Below, one piece after another: positions 1 through 6,860 of a stretch of DNA of 12,251 bases. The first letter of the stretch is position 1, and the number at the start of each line of letters is the position of its first letter. A program made the position numbers and the translations under genes. Origin of the DNA: Syntrophaceae bacterium UBA1163 (GTDB lineage: Bacteria; Desulfobacterota; BSN033; UBA1163); the NCBI GenBank assembly GCA_002311635.1, contig DBZJ01000082.1, forward strand, positions 1-12,251, in the 5' to 3' direction. Below the pieces are notes generated by a model. That model did not search any database. It was not told where the DNA came from and was given only the letters and a program-made list of their open reading frames with translations.

Positions 1-715
1 AACTAAGAACGGTATTGACTCCATTATTATTCAAATTCCAAAACATATTGCTGATTATCCATTCGTTAGGATTGACTTTTGATTTCTCCTGTTGAAACCA
101 CGGCTTTTGTCGGCAATAATTTAGATAAAGCTCATATGCAATAAAATCGGCAGCTTGAAGGGAAGGCATATCCCTAAAAGATCGGACTTTTGGTAAAGGT
201 TCACAAGAGATTCTATCTCCGCATTTGAAATAACACTTATCAGTTTCAATATATTTCCTTGCCGTTACGCTTTTTAAACAACAATTGTTAGTCCGATCAA
301 GAATTAACTGAATCACATCCTTCTGAGGATAGAACGTGTCTATCTCAATCATACACATAAAAAGACAGAATGAATAAGCATCAATTTCTCGGCCAAGTTC
401 AGAATTTATGCGCTCCAAATCATCAAGAAAAATTACAGCACCAAAACAATGCAGATCGCTTGACTTAATTACTTCAATTAAATCCTGCAAAAAACGAATA
501 CGACGACCTTCATCTTTTTTATCCCACTCCTTAAACGCCCCTTCAAAAGAAGTAAACTCATTCATATGTAAATAAGGTATTTCATAATCTTTCAATACTT
601 TTCTCCAATCAGACTCAAACTTTAGCCATATCTCTTCCATTCCAATATATCCAGCTAAAGAACAAGTATCTCCTTTTTTTTCGCTATCATCAAAATATCC
701 CTTAAAAATGCCCAT
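1..715 (-). CDS. DUF3800 family protein, 3' end cut by the window edge
   Basis: About 238 codons are open to the window edge, so the C-terminus is missing. The start is taken as the ATG at 715, which puts the family's N-terminal acidic motif (GYFDDS) at residues 6-11. Other family-like blocks follow: AGYIG, a W..FE..W..VL stretch, YLHMNEF, and near the edge LQAADFIAYE, the conserved Q-A-D block of DUF3800. The family is predicted to have an RNase H-like fold and is common in mobile and defence regions; its biochemical role is unknown. I see no clear Shine-Dalgarno at 715, and the frame stays open upstream to a TAG at 986-988. The region is visibly more AT-rich than the genes to its right, which suggests a different origin. 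The family call is firm; the start is not. Confidence 0.85.
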   Translation of the reverse strand, partial: MGIFKGYFDDSEKKGDTCSLAGYIGMEEIWLKFESDWRKVLKDYEIPYLHMNEFTSFEGAFKEWDKKDEGRRIRFLQDLIEVIKSSDLHCFGAVIFLDDLERINSELGREIDAYSFCLFMCMIEIDTFYPQKDVIQLILDRTNNCCLKSVTARKYIETDKCYFKCGDRISCEPLPKVRSFRDMPSLQAADFIAYELYLNYCRQKPWFQQEKSKVNPNEWIISNMFWNLNNNGVNTVLS

Positions 716-985
716 CAATTGATCACTTCGCCGGGAACAAAAAAGTGAAAAATCCAATAAGGAAGGTTGGTGTGAACTTGCTTCCCGAAACGGAGTTGCT
801 TGATCTCCATTCACCTTAATTTTATCAAGGCTAAGACCTTTTCTGTTCCGCAAAAGCAAAGCATCGCTGTTAAGGCCAAGCATCTTGTAAAAGGCAAAGG
901 CACCCTTTACATTATCATTAATATCACATTTTTCTGCTTTTTTAAAGTAATAATTCCCAAGTTTATACCAAGCTACAACACATCT
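716..985 (-). other. In-frame open extension upstream of the DUF3800 gene with a TPR-like segment
   Basis: Ninety codons between the TAG at 986-988 and the DUF3800 ATG at 715 are open in the same frame. The first part reads VAWYKLGNYYFKKAEKC and then GAFAFYKMLGLN, which fits the TPR pattern (W..LG..Y ... A..FY..L.LN). Possible starts are an ATG at the codon for M in YKMLGLN and a GTG further on; neither has a good ribosome binding site. The first codons overlap the 3' end of the radical SAM gene, which stops at 963. It may be the truncated N-terminal domain of a larger TPR-DUF3800 gene, or chance openness in AT-rich DNA. Confidence 0.4.
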
Positions 986-1925
986 CTATGAATTTCGTAT
1001 CAAGACCGATTTCTTTTGCGTAGTCGATCGTTCCCTGGAGGGGATAGGCGATAGTATTGATCCCGGAGTCGATCGCCCCTCTTTCCATCGCTACTTTCCA
1101 GGAATGGGCGGGCCGGATACAACCCATTCGGATCGGAATGGATGGGTTGAGGATACGGGCGATAGCACAAATCTTTGAAGTTTCTTCCGGTTTGGGAATT
1201 TTGAAATGCTCCTTCTCCGAACCATTTAACGTCTTGAAGACGACCAGAACAATCGTTTCTACGCCGACCCGTGTGACCAATTCTAAAGCCTTCCATTCTC
1301 CTCTGATCTCTCCGAAGTGGTGCCCGATAATAATATGCGGAGCGAGGCGATGCCCCATCTCCTTTAACATCCAGAGGGTTTCTTCGTAATCTGCCACCGT
1401 TTTGGTCAAATGGTAAACTTCACGGATGGTGTCGTCATTTCCGATAACGTCGATCAGAATCTGATCCACCCCAGCCTCCTTTAATTTCCTGGCTGGTTCC
1501 CTGCTGATCAAACCTGTGTGAACGATGATTTTCAACGAAGGATGTTTTTCTTTGATCGTCCCGATCGAAGGGATGAATTGATCAAGAGGAACTTGGCCAT
1601 TGCGATCCGCGCCTCCGCTCACCAAGATGCCGTGAGCCCCGTTGAGACGAAGCCGATCAACGACTTTTAAAAAAGTTTCAGGATCTTCTGCGGAGATCAT
1701 CGATTCAAGAAGTTTTCCTTTGCAGTGTGGGCAGCGGAGATCACAATGCCCCCCGGTCACACTGATGGCTGCGAACCGGTCTTTCTGGATGGGGAGGGTG
1801 GTGTCACGATAGATAACAGGACCGGGAATAGAGAAGGTGAGTTCCTTGCCAAAGTGGTTCTTCCGAATCCTAAAGGCCTCGGATTGAAGTTCGGTTAAGG
1901 GGAGTTGTATTAGCTTGTGGATCAT
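963..1925 (-). CDS. Radical SAM protein, LipS1/LipS2-type lipoyl synthase subunit (BioB-related)
   Basis: The product is a radical SAM enzyme of about 320 residues. Residues 61-68 carry the CX3CX2C motif (CDLRCPHC) that binds the [4Fe-4S] cluster and S-adenosylmethionine. LVSGGADRNGQVPL and VHTGLI are typical of a BioB-related group. Further cysteines lie in KICAIA and GCIRPA, and a CC pair sits four residues from the C-terminus (CCSLV); these could hold a second, sulphur-donating cluster. The ATG at 1925 is preferred over an in-frame TTG at 1979: the extra 18 codons come from repeat-like spacer DNA. It is the last gene of the ligase-flavoprotein-radical SAM cluster. LipS1 and LipS2 together insert sulphur at C6 and C8 of protein-bound octanoate. 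I cannot tell which of the two this is. The superfamily is certain; the lipoate role rests on the neighbours. Confidence 0.8.
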   Translation of the reverse strand: MIHKLIQLPLTELQSEAFRIRKNHFGKELTFSIPGPVIYRDTTLPIQKDRFAAISVTGGHCDLRCPHCKGKLLESMISAEDPETFLKVVDRLRLNGAHGILVSGGADRNGQVPLDQFIPSIGTIKEKHPSLKIIVHTGLISREPARKLKEAGVDQILIDVIGNDDTIREVYHLTKTVADYEETLWMLKEMGHRLAPHIIIGHHFGEIRGEWKALELVTRVGVETIVLVVFKTLNGSEKEHFKIPKPEETSKICAIARILNPSIPIRMGCIRPAHSWKVAMERGAIDSGINTIAYPLQGTIDYAKEIGLDTKFIEMCCSLV

Positions 1926-1983
1926 AAGACCCAATGTCAAATGCCAAGGTTCAGATGTCAAATCAAATCCGGAGCTCAAATTT

Positions 1984-2055
1984 CACCCCTCACCTCGAAA
2001 CCGAGGCGCACCGACTTTCCCTCTCCCCTTTGGGGAGAGGGCGGGGTGAGGGGTG
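1984..2055. repeat. Palindromic intergenic repeat, family A
   Basis: The inner hairpin has 10-nt arms, CCCTCTCCCC (2019-2028) and GGGGAGAGGG (2032-2041), around a 3-nt loop. An outer pair, CACCCCTCACC (1984-1994) and GGTGAGGGGTG (2045-2055), also matches perfectly. The same 10-nt arms recur at 4283-4305. It lies between the two radical SAM genes. Confidence 0.85.
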
Positions 2056-2072
2056 GAGTTTGAAATTTGAAC

Positions 2073-3092
2073 TTATTCTAATTGTTTCCTAATTTCTTTA
2101 ATATCATCTGCTTCCGGCATGAAAGGAAAATTCCGGATCGGCTCCGAAGGTCTTTCGTTGCCATAGGGCCGATTGCAGGCCACTTTCCCGTCTCTGCCGG
2201 GACACCCGGAGGTCATAAACGCCTCCCCCGTCTGGATAAGAGGTTCTACGTCCATCCCGAAATCGATCAATCTTCCCTTCTCATCAAACCTCATCTGGCT
2301 GGCCGATCCCAGGGACTCATTGATGATCCAGCGGGCAAGCTGGATTCTTCGGTATTGGTCAAGAGGAGGGGGGGGATGCTTCTCCATGGGGCTTCCTTTC
2401 TCAGGAAAGAAGGAAAAGAGATGGGTGAAGGCTCCCATGCTCTGCCCTTTTTGAATTGCCGCAACCATTTCTTCTTCTGTCTCACTTAGGCCGACAATGA
2501 GGTGGATTCCCGCATGAAATCTTCGGAAAACATTTACAGCCATGCGGAGAACATCCCAGTAATGATCCCATTGATGAGGACCTCCGACGCCTTTCCCTCT
2601 CAATCGATCGAAAAGCTCAGGAGTGGCGGCGTCAATGGCGATTCCAACCCGATCGGCGCCGGCCTTCTTCATTGCCACAAGAGAATCATCGTGGCGGATC
2701 AGCGTTGGAGCGATGAGGACGCTTATGGGTAGGTCAGTTCCTCTTCTCAGTCTTTCGATCACATAAAGAGTATCTTCCAAAGCCTTCGGATGAGTGATCA
2801 TTGAGAGGCATACGCGATGGATCTGGTCTTTACCCTTTGTCCTTTCGATAATTTCTTTCATCAGGTAGAGGGGCCAGTCCACCCGGATAAAGGTTTTTCC
2901 TTTATGGTCTTCCTGTCTCAACCTTGATAGTCCGCAGAAGCGGCATTTTCCGAAACAGCCCTCATCATAATGGAGGAGAAGGTTTAGCCCCTTCAATTTT
3001 GCATTGCGGTGGAAAGAACCTTGCTGGAAGCCTAATGTTAAGGAGGCGGCTAAGCTGGTCTGAATATACTCGGGACTTGTTTTATGGCCCAT
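2073..3092 (-). CDS. Radical SAM protein, second LipS1/LipS2-type subunit (biotin synthase-related)
   Basis: The 339-residue product has the radical SAM CX3CX2C motif at residues 46-53 (CFGKCRFC). The first part of a TIM barrel follows, with IAPTLI, AGADRVGIAIDAATPELFD and HLIVGLSETEEEM, typical of biotin-synthase-like enzymes. A C-terminal CX8C pair (C297 and C306, in SGCPGRDGKVACNRPYGNE) is a good candidate for ligands of an auxiliary cluster, which a sulphur-inserting enzyme needs. It starts at an ATG with only a weak purine stretch (AAGAAAG) upstream. It lies between the flavoprotein gene and the other radical SAM gene, and the two would form the heteromeric lipoyl synthase. The superfamily is certain. 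The LipS role is inferred from the cluster, and I cannot assign S1 or S2. Confidence 0.8.
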   Translation of the reverse strand: MGHKTSPEYIQTSLAASLTLGFQQGSFHRNAKLKGLNLLLHYDEGCFGKCRFCGLSRLRQEDHKGKTFIRVDWPLYLMKEIIERTKGKDQIHRVCLSMITHPKALEDTLYVIERLRRGTDLPISVLIAPTLIRHDDSLVAMKKAGADRVGIAIDAATPELFDRLRGKGVGGPHQWDHYWDVLRMAVNVFRRFHAGIHLIVGLSETEEEMVAAIQKGQSMGAFTHLFSFFPEKGSPMEKHPPPPLDQYRRIQLARWIINESLGSASQMRFDEKGRLIDFGMDVEPLIQTGEAFMTSGCPGRDGKVACNRPYGNERPSEPIRNFPFMPEADDIKEIRKQLE

Positions 3093-3149
3093 GAGGTTTC
3101 TTTCTTAAGGCGCAATCTGAAGGCTACACAATTCTTGTCTCTTGTAGCG

Positions 3150-3166
3150 GCAGGCTTTTAGCCTGC
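3150..3166. repeat. Short palindromic repeat overlapping the 3' end of lipT
   Basis: GCAGGCT (3150-3156) and AGCCTGC (3160-3166) form a perfect 7-bp stem around TTT. The stop codon of the flavoprotein gene (3158-3160) and the codons for its last residues lie in or beside this palindrome. No T-run follows, so it is not a classical terminator. Confidence 0.6.
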
Positions 3167-4258
3167 GTTGCTTGATCTTCTCCCTTTATAGTATTCCTTA
3201 AAGCCTACCCAGGTTTTGCGGATCAAGTCTCCGAAATCAATGCCGGGTTCATTCCAGTTTTTCTCCAGAAGTCCTCTCTTTAAAGCACTGTAAGCAAGGG
3301 ATTTCCCAAATACCTCCTGGCATTCGATTTCATACTTTTCCAAGTATCGGAGGTTTCCCCTGTGAACCGCTTCCGCGGCAATCCTTCCCGCGATCTCGCC
3401 GGCAATGACAGCGTTGAGGACTCCCGCGCCCGTGATCGGATGGGCATGTCCGGCTGCGTCGCCTACAAGGAGGGTGTTGCCGAAGAAAGTTCTCCGAAAA
3501 GGTTCACACGGGATAGACCCCCCAGTTCTTGAAACGATTTCAGCACCAGTCAGTTTTTTCGATTTCCTCAAGAAATTTAGAAAATCGTCAAGCAGCGCTG
3601 GCAATTGAGCAGTTTTCGATGGAACCAGGCCCATCCCCACATTGGCTGTCCTCCCTTTCGGGAAGAACCAAGCATATCCTCCCTTGTAATCTTTATGAAA
3701 ATAGACGTCTACGTGATTCTGTGGCTCTGGCATAACGATTTCGTATTGAAGGGCCACTGTGGTCTTCAAGGAAGGTTGTCCAACAGAACGGGCTATGGTT
3801 GAGTGAACACCATCTGCACCGATGAAGATCTTCGATCGAATTATTTTCTTTTCAGAGCCTTCCTCAACAGCAAGTCCCTCGGCAGAAAGACCCACTGCCT
3901 TCGTTCCAATGGAGATCGTTGCTCCTGATGATATGGCTGAATCTGCCAACTCCTTGTCGAAGAGAGACCGGTTTAGCATATAGCCTGGACTCTTCATCTC
4001 GTAGGACGTTCCGTCAGGGAGATGGGTGACCATTTTATCAACCGTCTGGACGACGCAGGCTGAAGAGAAAGAAGCATGACGCGAAATCCACTGAGGGACG
4101 AACTCTGCACACTGGACTGGAATGCCAATGTGCTGTCTCCGGTCGATCAAAAGAACCTTCGCACCCCTTTGGGCTGCCGCATGAGTTGCGCTTGAGCCTG
4201 CTGGTCCGGCCCCGATCACGACGATGTCATAGGATTCTGTGAGAGTGGCTTCAACCAT
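3158..4258 (-). CDS. lipT: Geranylgeranyl-reductase family FAD-dependent oxidoreductase, LipT-like
   Basis: This 366-residue flavoprotein shows the full set of family motifs: an N-terminal Rossmann GAGPAG (16-21) with DRR at the end of the second strand (39-41), GADGVHST (148-153), the geranylgeranyl reductase signature YAWFFP...GMG (195-210), and the FAD-ribityl motif LLVGDAAGHAHPITGAG (263-279). By homology alone it could reduce isoprenoid double bonds. Its position between a lipoate-protein ligase and two radical SAM genes instead matches lipT, a flavoprotein that accompanies sLpl(AB) and LipS1/LipS2 and whose exact reaction is not settled. The start is an ATG at 4258 preceded by a GA-rich stretch. 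The last residues (SSNAG) and the stop are encoded in a palindromic repeat, so the C-terminus may be altered. The family call is near certain; the LipT assignment is good but contextual. Confidence 0.8.
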   Translation of the reverse strand: MVEATLTESYDIVVIGAGPAGSSATHAAAQRGAKVLLIDRRQHIGIPVQCAEFVPQWISRHASFSSACVVQTVDKMVTHLPDGTSYEMKSPGYMLNRSLFDKELADSAISSGATISIGTKAVGLSAEGLAVEEGSEKKIIRSKIFIGADGVHSTIARSVGQPSLKTTVALQYEIVMPEPQNHVDVYFHKDYKGGYAWFFPKGRTANVGMGLVPSKTAQLPALLDDFLNFLRKSKKLTGAEIVSRTGGSIPCEPFRRTFFGNTLLVGDAAGHAHPITGAGVLNAVIAGEIAGRIAAEAVHRGNLRYLEKYEIECQEVFGKSLAYSALKRGLLEKNWNEPGIDFGDLIRKTWVGFKEYYKGRRSSNAG

Positions 4259-4269
4259 AAGAATTCCGT

Positions 4270-4319
4270 CCCCTCACCTTATCCCTCTCCCCAGCGGGGA
4301 GAGGGTAGGGATGAGGGGG
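4270..4319. repeat. Palindromic intergenic repeat, family A (second copy)
   Basis: It has the same 10-nt arms as the copy at 2019-2041: CCCTCTCCCC (4283-4292) and GGGGAGAGGG (4296-4305), here around AGC. The outer flanks CCCTCA and TGAGGG also pair. It lies immediately 5' of the lipT start. Confidence 0.85.
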
Positions 4320-4353
4320 ACCAATAAGTGTTTGTTCATAAAGTCTGTTAGTC

Positions 4354-4425
4354 CGTCATGCCGGACTTGATCCGGCATCCAGCGACCCTCGAAAACACTG
4401 GATTCCGGCTTTCGCCGGAATGACG
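4354..4425. repeat. Double-hairpin intergenic repeat, family B
   Basis: It is bounded by CGTCAT (4354-4359) and ATGACG (4420-4425). It contains TGCCGGA/TCCGGCA and the perfect ATTCCGGC TTTC GCCGGAAT hairpin. A related unit lies at 6746-6807. Confidence 0.8.
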
Positions 4426-4435
4426 CCCTTTGTGA

Positions 4436-4463
4436 TCCTCTCCCCATCACGGTAGGGAGAGGA
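4436..4463. repeat. Third GA/CT-type palindrome in the lipT-ligase spacer
   Basis: TCCTCTCCC (4436-4444) and GGGAGAGGA (4455-4463) form a perfect 9-bp stem around a 10-nt loop. It resembles the arms of family A and lies just downstream of the ligase stop codon. It could act as a 3' stabiliser of the ligase part of the transcript. No T-run follows. Confidence 0.7.
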
Positions 4464-4471
4464 GATGGCCC

Positions 4472-6028
4472 TTACCCATGGCTATATTCTAAGACCCTTT
4501 TGATAAGAGGAAGGTTGAGATGTGTCTGGTTTTCAAAATGACCTTTGAACGCCTCTTTTTCCTGGCCGAGATCGTAACAGGTGCTTCTCTCAACATCGAT
4601 GAGGATTCCGGGTAATCCGATTCGCTCAAAGTCCGGCCGGTGTTTTCCGTAAAAAGGTTCACAACACGAGCCGATAAATTCCTTCACCCCGGAATGCTTA
4701 AGGCTGAGGAGCGTCGATTCGAGCTCTTCATAATTCTGGATGGTAACAGGATTCATCCCGAAGGACCTCGCCATTTGCGCGGCATCGCCCACTGTACATC
4801 GACCGCACTCTTCACAACCTTGCAAATTCCGGTATGAACACTCGACCTCTTTGGCACAATAGGGAAGGAGAAGGACTTCAGGATTTTTCACCTCCTTAAA
4901 GGGCTTCAAGACCGGGAAGAGGTGATGGGTTTCTTCTTCACTGAATCCCTCCGGGAGAAGGTCCATTTTCTGAAGGGCCTCCACAATGGCCTGAACGAGA
5001 TGGTTCTCGCTAATTCCGAGAATCTTCGGTTTTTCATTGGAGAAGAAGGAACGAACGATGTCCTCGATATTAGAAGGAGTGGCCTTTGAATTCTTAAGCA
5101 GGCTTTCCAGGTCGAAGATCGCCCTTTTGGGATAAGCGAAAAAATCTCCCGTGATCAGGATTTGGTTGATGACACGAGCCTTACTGTCCAGAGCGATTGA
5201 AATCCGGATCAATCCTCCCGGCGCCCTGATCAGAGAGTTTACGGTTTTTCTTCTGGGCAAGGAGCCTCTTGTTTTGAAAATATACTCCTGGGAGGAGAAA
5301 TAAGGCAGTTTCGTTTTTAATGCATTCTCTTCTTCAGTGGTCAGAGGTCTGTCTTCGAACTTCACTCCGAAGGCCTCTCCAAAACCTTTTTTTAAGGATG
5401 CCTTGACAGTCTGGATCGGCGGGTTTCGGCCCAACTCCCATTTCAGGCAAGTTACTCTTTCTTTGACCGATTCGATTTCCTTTTCCCGGAGCTTTTCGGT
5501 AGGGATCCTGAGGCTTCTCAACATCTCATCGACGTCGAAATCAATAAGAACGGTTCCCTGGAATAGAATCGCGCCGGAAAGCTCTGTGCCCCCAGTTCCT
5601 GAAATCTTTCGGCCTTGGATTTCGATGTCGTTTCTTGGCCGGAAAAAAGCACGAACCCCAAGATGGCGAAGTCCGAGGGCTGCTGCCTCCCCCATCCTTC
5701 TATAAAGACCCTCAATCCCTGAGGGAATCCTCGGGTCTTTCTTGGAGATATATATTTCCCAGCCTAATTCCTTCTCCCCCCAATAGAGCGCGCCTCCTCC
5801 AGTAAGCCTTCGGTTGATTTCGATCCCATGAGACCGGCAGTAGTCGAGTCTCACTTCCTCTTCTACGGATTGATGATGCCCGACTAATACCGTTGGGTTT
5901 GAGAATTGGAGAAAGCGAAGGGTAGGGGTGATTTTTCCGGAAGCCTTCCGTTCGAGGAGTGTCTCGTCGAGGGCCATATTTTCAGCCCCTGAACGAGCAC
6001 CCGTATCCAAGAGTCTCCAGGTCTCCAT
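4472..6028 (-). CDS. lplA: Lipoate-protein ligase (LplA + LplB) fused to a DUF116 domain, sLpl(AB)-type
   Basis: The ligase activates lipoate or octanoate as the adenylate and transfers it to a lysine of a carrier protein. From the ATG at 6028 the product has 518 residues. The LplA part covers about 1-235, with RRLTGGG at 73-79 and the conserved lysine in GRKISGTGG at 141. An LplB-like accessory domain follows at about 245-360. A cysteine-rich DUF116 domain covers about 386-518, with C391, C397, C405, C408 and C411 (YCAKEVEC...GCEECGRC) and a CC pair at 455-456. The frame is open to a TTG at 6151, but the extra 41 codons cross a run of ten G residues, and homologues begin near ENMALDE. No Shine-Dalgarno precedes 6026-6028. 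The gene heads the lip cluster. The ligase call is certain; the role of DUF116 is unknown. Confidence 0.88.
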   Translation of the reverse strand: METWRLLDTGARSGAENMALDETLLERKASGKITPTLRFLQFSNPTVLVGHHQSVEEEVRLDYCRSHGIEINRRLTGGGALYWGEKELGWEIYISKKDPRIPSGIEGLYRRMGEAAALGLRHLGVRAFFRPRNDIEIQGRKISGTGGTELSGAILFQGTVLIDFDVDEMLRSLRIPTEKLREKEIESVKERVTCLKWELGRNPPIQTVKASLKKGFGEAFGVKFEDRPLTTEEENALKTKLPYFSSQEYIFKTRGSLPRRKTVNSLIRAPGGLIRISIALDSKARVINQILITGDFFAYPKRAIFDLESLLKNSKATPSNIEDIVRSFFSNEKPKILGISENHLVQAIVEALQKMDLLPEGFSEEETHHLFPVLKPFKEVKNPEVLLLPYCAKEVECSYRNLQGCEECGRCTVGDAAQMARSFGMNPVTIQNYEELESTLLSLKHSGVKEFIGSCCEPFYGKHRPDFERIGLPGILIDVERSTCYDLGQEKEAFKGHFENQTHLNLPLIKRVLEYSHG

Positions 6029-6037
6029 TGAATTAAT

Positions 6038-6066
6038 TTTATAACCAATTTCCCCACGGTCTTCAA
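6038..6066 (-). promoter_or_regulatory. Candidate sigma-70 promoter of the lip cluster
   Basis: On the minus strand TTGAAG (6066-6061) and TATAAA (6043-6038) are 17 bp apart. The -10 box ends 9 bases before the ATG at 6028, so transcription would start at or next to the start codon. That would fit the missing ribosome binding site (a leaderless message). The evidence is motif matching only. Confidence 0.35.
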
Positions 6067-6165
6067 TTTGAAAATGAAACATGATGGGAGGAAACCAATG
6101 TCGTTGGATACCTGTTCCCCATTTCTCGGGGGGGGGGTTGCCCTGTAACAAGATGTTTTACACTT

Positions 6166-6672
6166 CTACGATGAGTGTGGCTCCGTTAGAGCCTGCAGGA
6201 TCTCACGCATGTGGTCGATATGAAATTGAACATGAAATTCCCCCAGGCCCCCGATCATGCCCTCCAGTGTTGGATATTCTCCTAACGGCGAGTCTTTGAG
6301 CTTGGGAATATGGGCCTTCCGGTCGAGCTGCTCCTTCGATAACCCTTCTACGAATTTAGAGATCCCGTCGTATTCCTTTTCAACCTCCGTGAGGAGTTGG
6401 GCAAAGGTCATCCGGGCACGTTTCTCGGAGAAAAAGGGATTCCCGATATCAAGGTCGATCGTAGGCGTATCCCCGGCGAGAAACTTCTGGAGTATCGGCA
6501 GATGGCCGGACCCTTCAGACCCCCAGAGGTGGGAAAGAACTTCTTTGGAAGACCATCGCCCATCAGGGGCTCGGGAGGCTGTGCTCTCATCAAGCCCCTT
6601 GCATAATTTCTTCAATTCATCCATTTTCCGGCGGATGTTCTGAGCTAATTGATTCCCTGTTGAAGTTGCCAT
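6166..6672 (-). CDS. DinB-like (DUF664/DinB_2) metal-dependent protein
   Basis: This 168-residue protein of the DinB/YfiT four-helix-bundle superfamily has the N-terminal [11 protein letters not shown] block with H48. The C-terminal helix carries a histidine cluster, H147, H151 and H154 ([15 protein letters not shown]). In this superfamily three histidines usually bind a divalent metal. Known members include thiol-dependent S-transferases and damage-inducible proteins, but the substrate here cannot be predicted. The ATG at 6672 follows a strong AAAGGAGG with 9 bases of spacing, so the start is well supported. It lies 137 bases upstream of the ligase start on the same strand. A link to lipoate assembly is possible but unsupported. 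Confidence 0.8.
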   Translation of the reverse strand: MATSTGNQLAQNIRRKMDELKKLCKGLDESTASRAPDGRWSSKEVLSHLWGSEGSGHLPILQKFLAGDTPTIDLDIGNPFFSEKRARMTFAQLLTEVEKEYDGISKFVEGLSKEQLDRKAHIPKLKDSPLGEYPTLEGMIGGLGEFHVQFHIDHMREILQALTEPHSS

Positions 6673-6745
6673 ATCTTCTTTCCTCCTTTATCGCTTTTTC
6701 TTAACGTTTCCGTCGAGGCCGAAGTCTCAACGGTTTTATCGCGTG

Positions 6746-6807
6746 ACTCCAGTCCCGCCTTTGGCGGGATTGAAAAGACTGGATTCCGGATCAGGTCCGG
6801 AATGACG
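6746..6807. repeat. Double-hairpin intergenic repeat, family B-related
   Basis: A GTCCCGCC TTT GGCGGGAT hairpin is followed by CTGGATTCCGG and a second arm pair, ATTCCGGA and TCCGGAAT, ending in GGAATGACG. The layout and the CTGGATTCCGG...CCGGAATGACG part match the element at 4354-4425. It lies between the DinB-like and DUF1579 genes. Confidence 0.7.
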
Positions 6808-6860
6808 ATCTCCCTAAAAGTATTCCCTGAATCACTACACTACAGTTCTCCACTGCGCTA

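Noticed and set aside
800..991. Plus-strand 63-codon frame at the DUF3800 region
   Set aside because: No ribosome binding site or recognisable product, and it lies opposite the open minus frame.
1926..1979. TTG start for the first radical SAM gene
   Set aside because: The extra 18 codons read from repeat-like DNA (TGTCAAAT-type); ATG 1925 gives a normal family start.
6029..6151. TTG start for the lipoate ligase
   Set aside because: The added 41 codons cross a run of ten G residues and show no ligase similarity; ATG 6028 fits the family.
1984..6807. CRISPR array
   Set aside because: The repeats are palindromic, irregularly spaced and of different families, with no uniform spacers.
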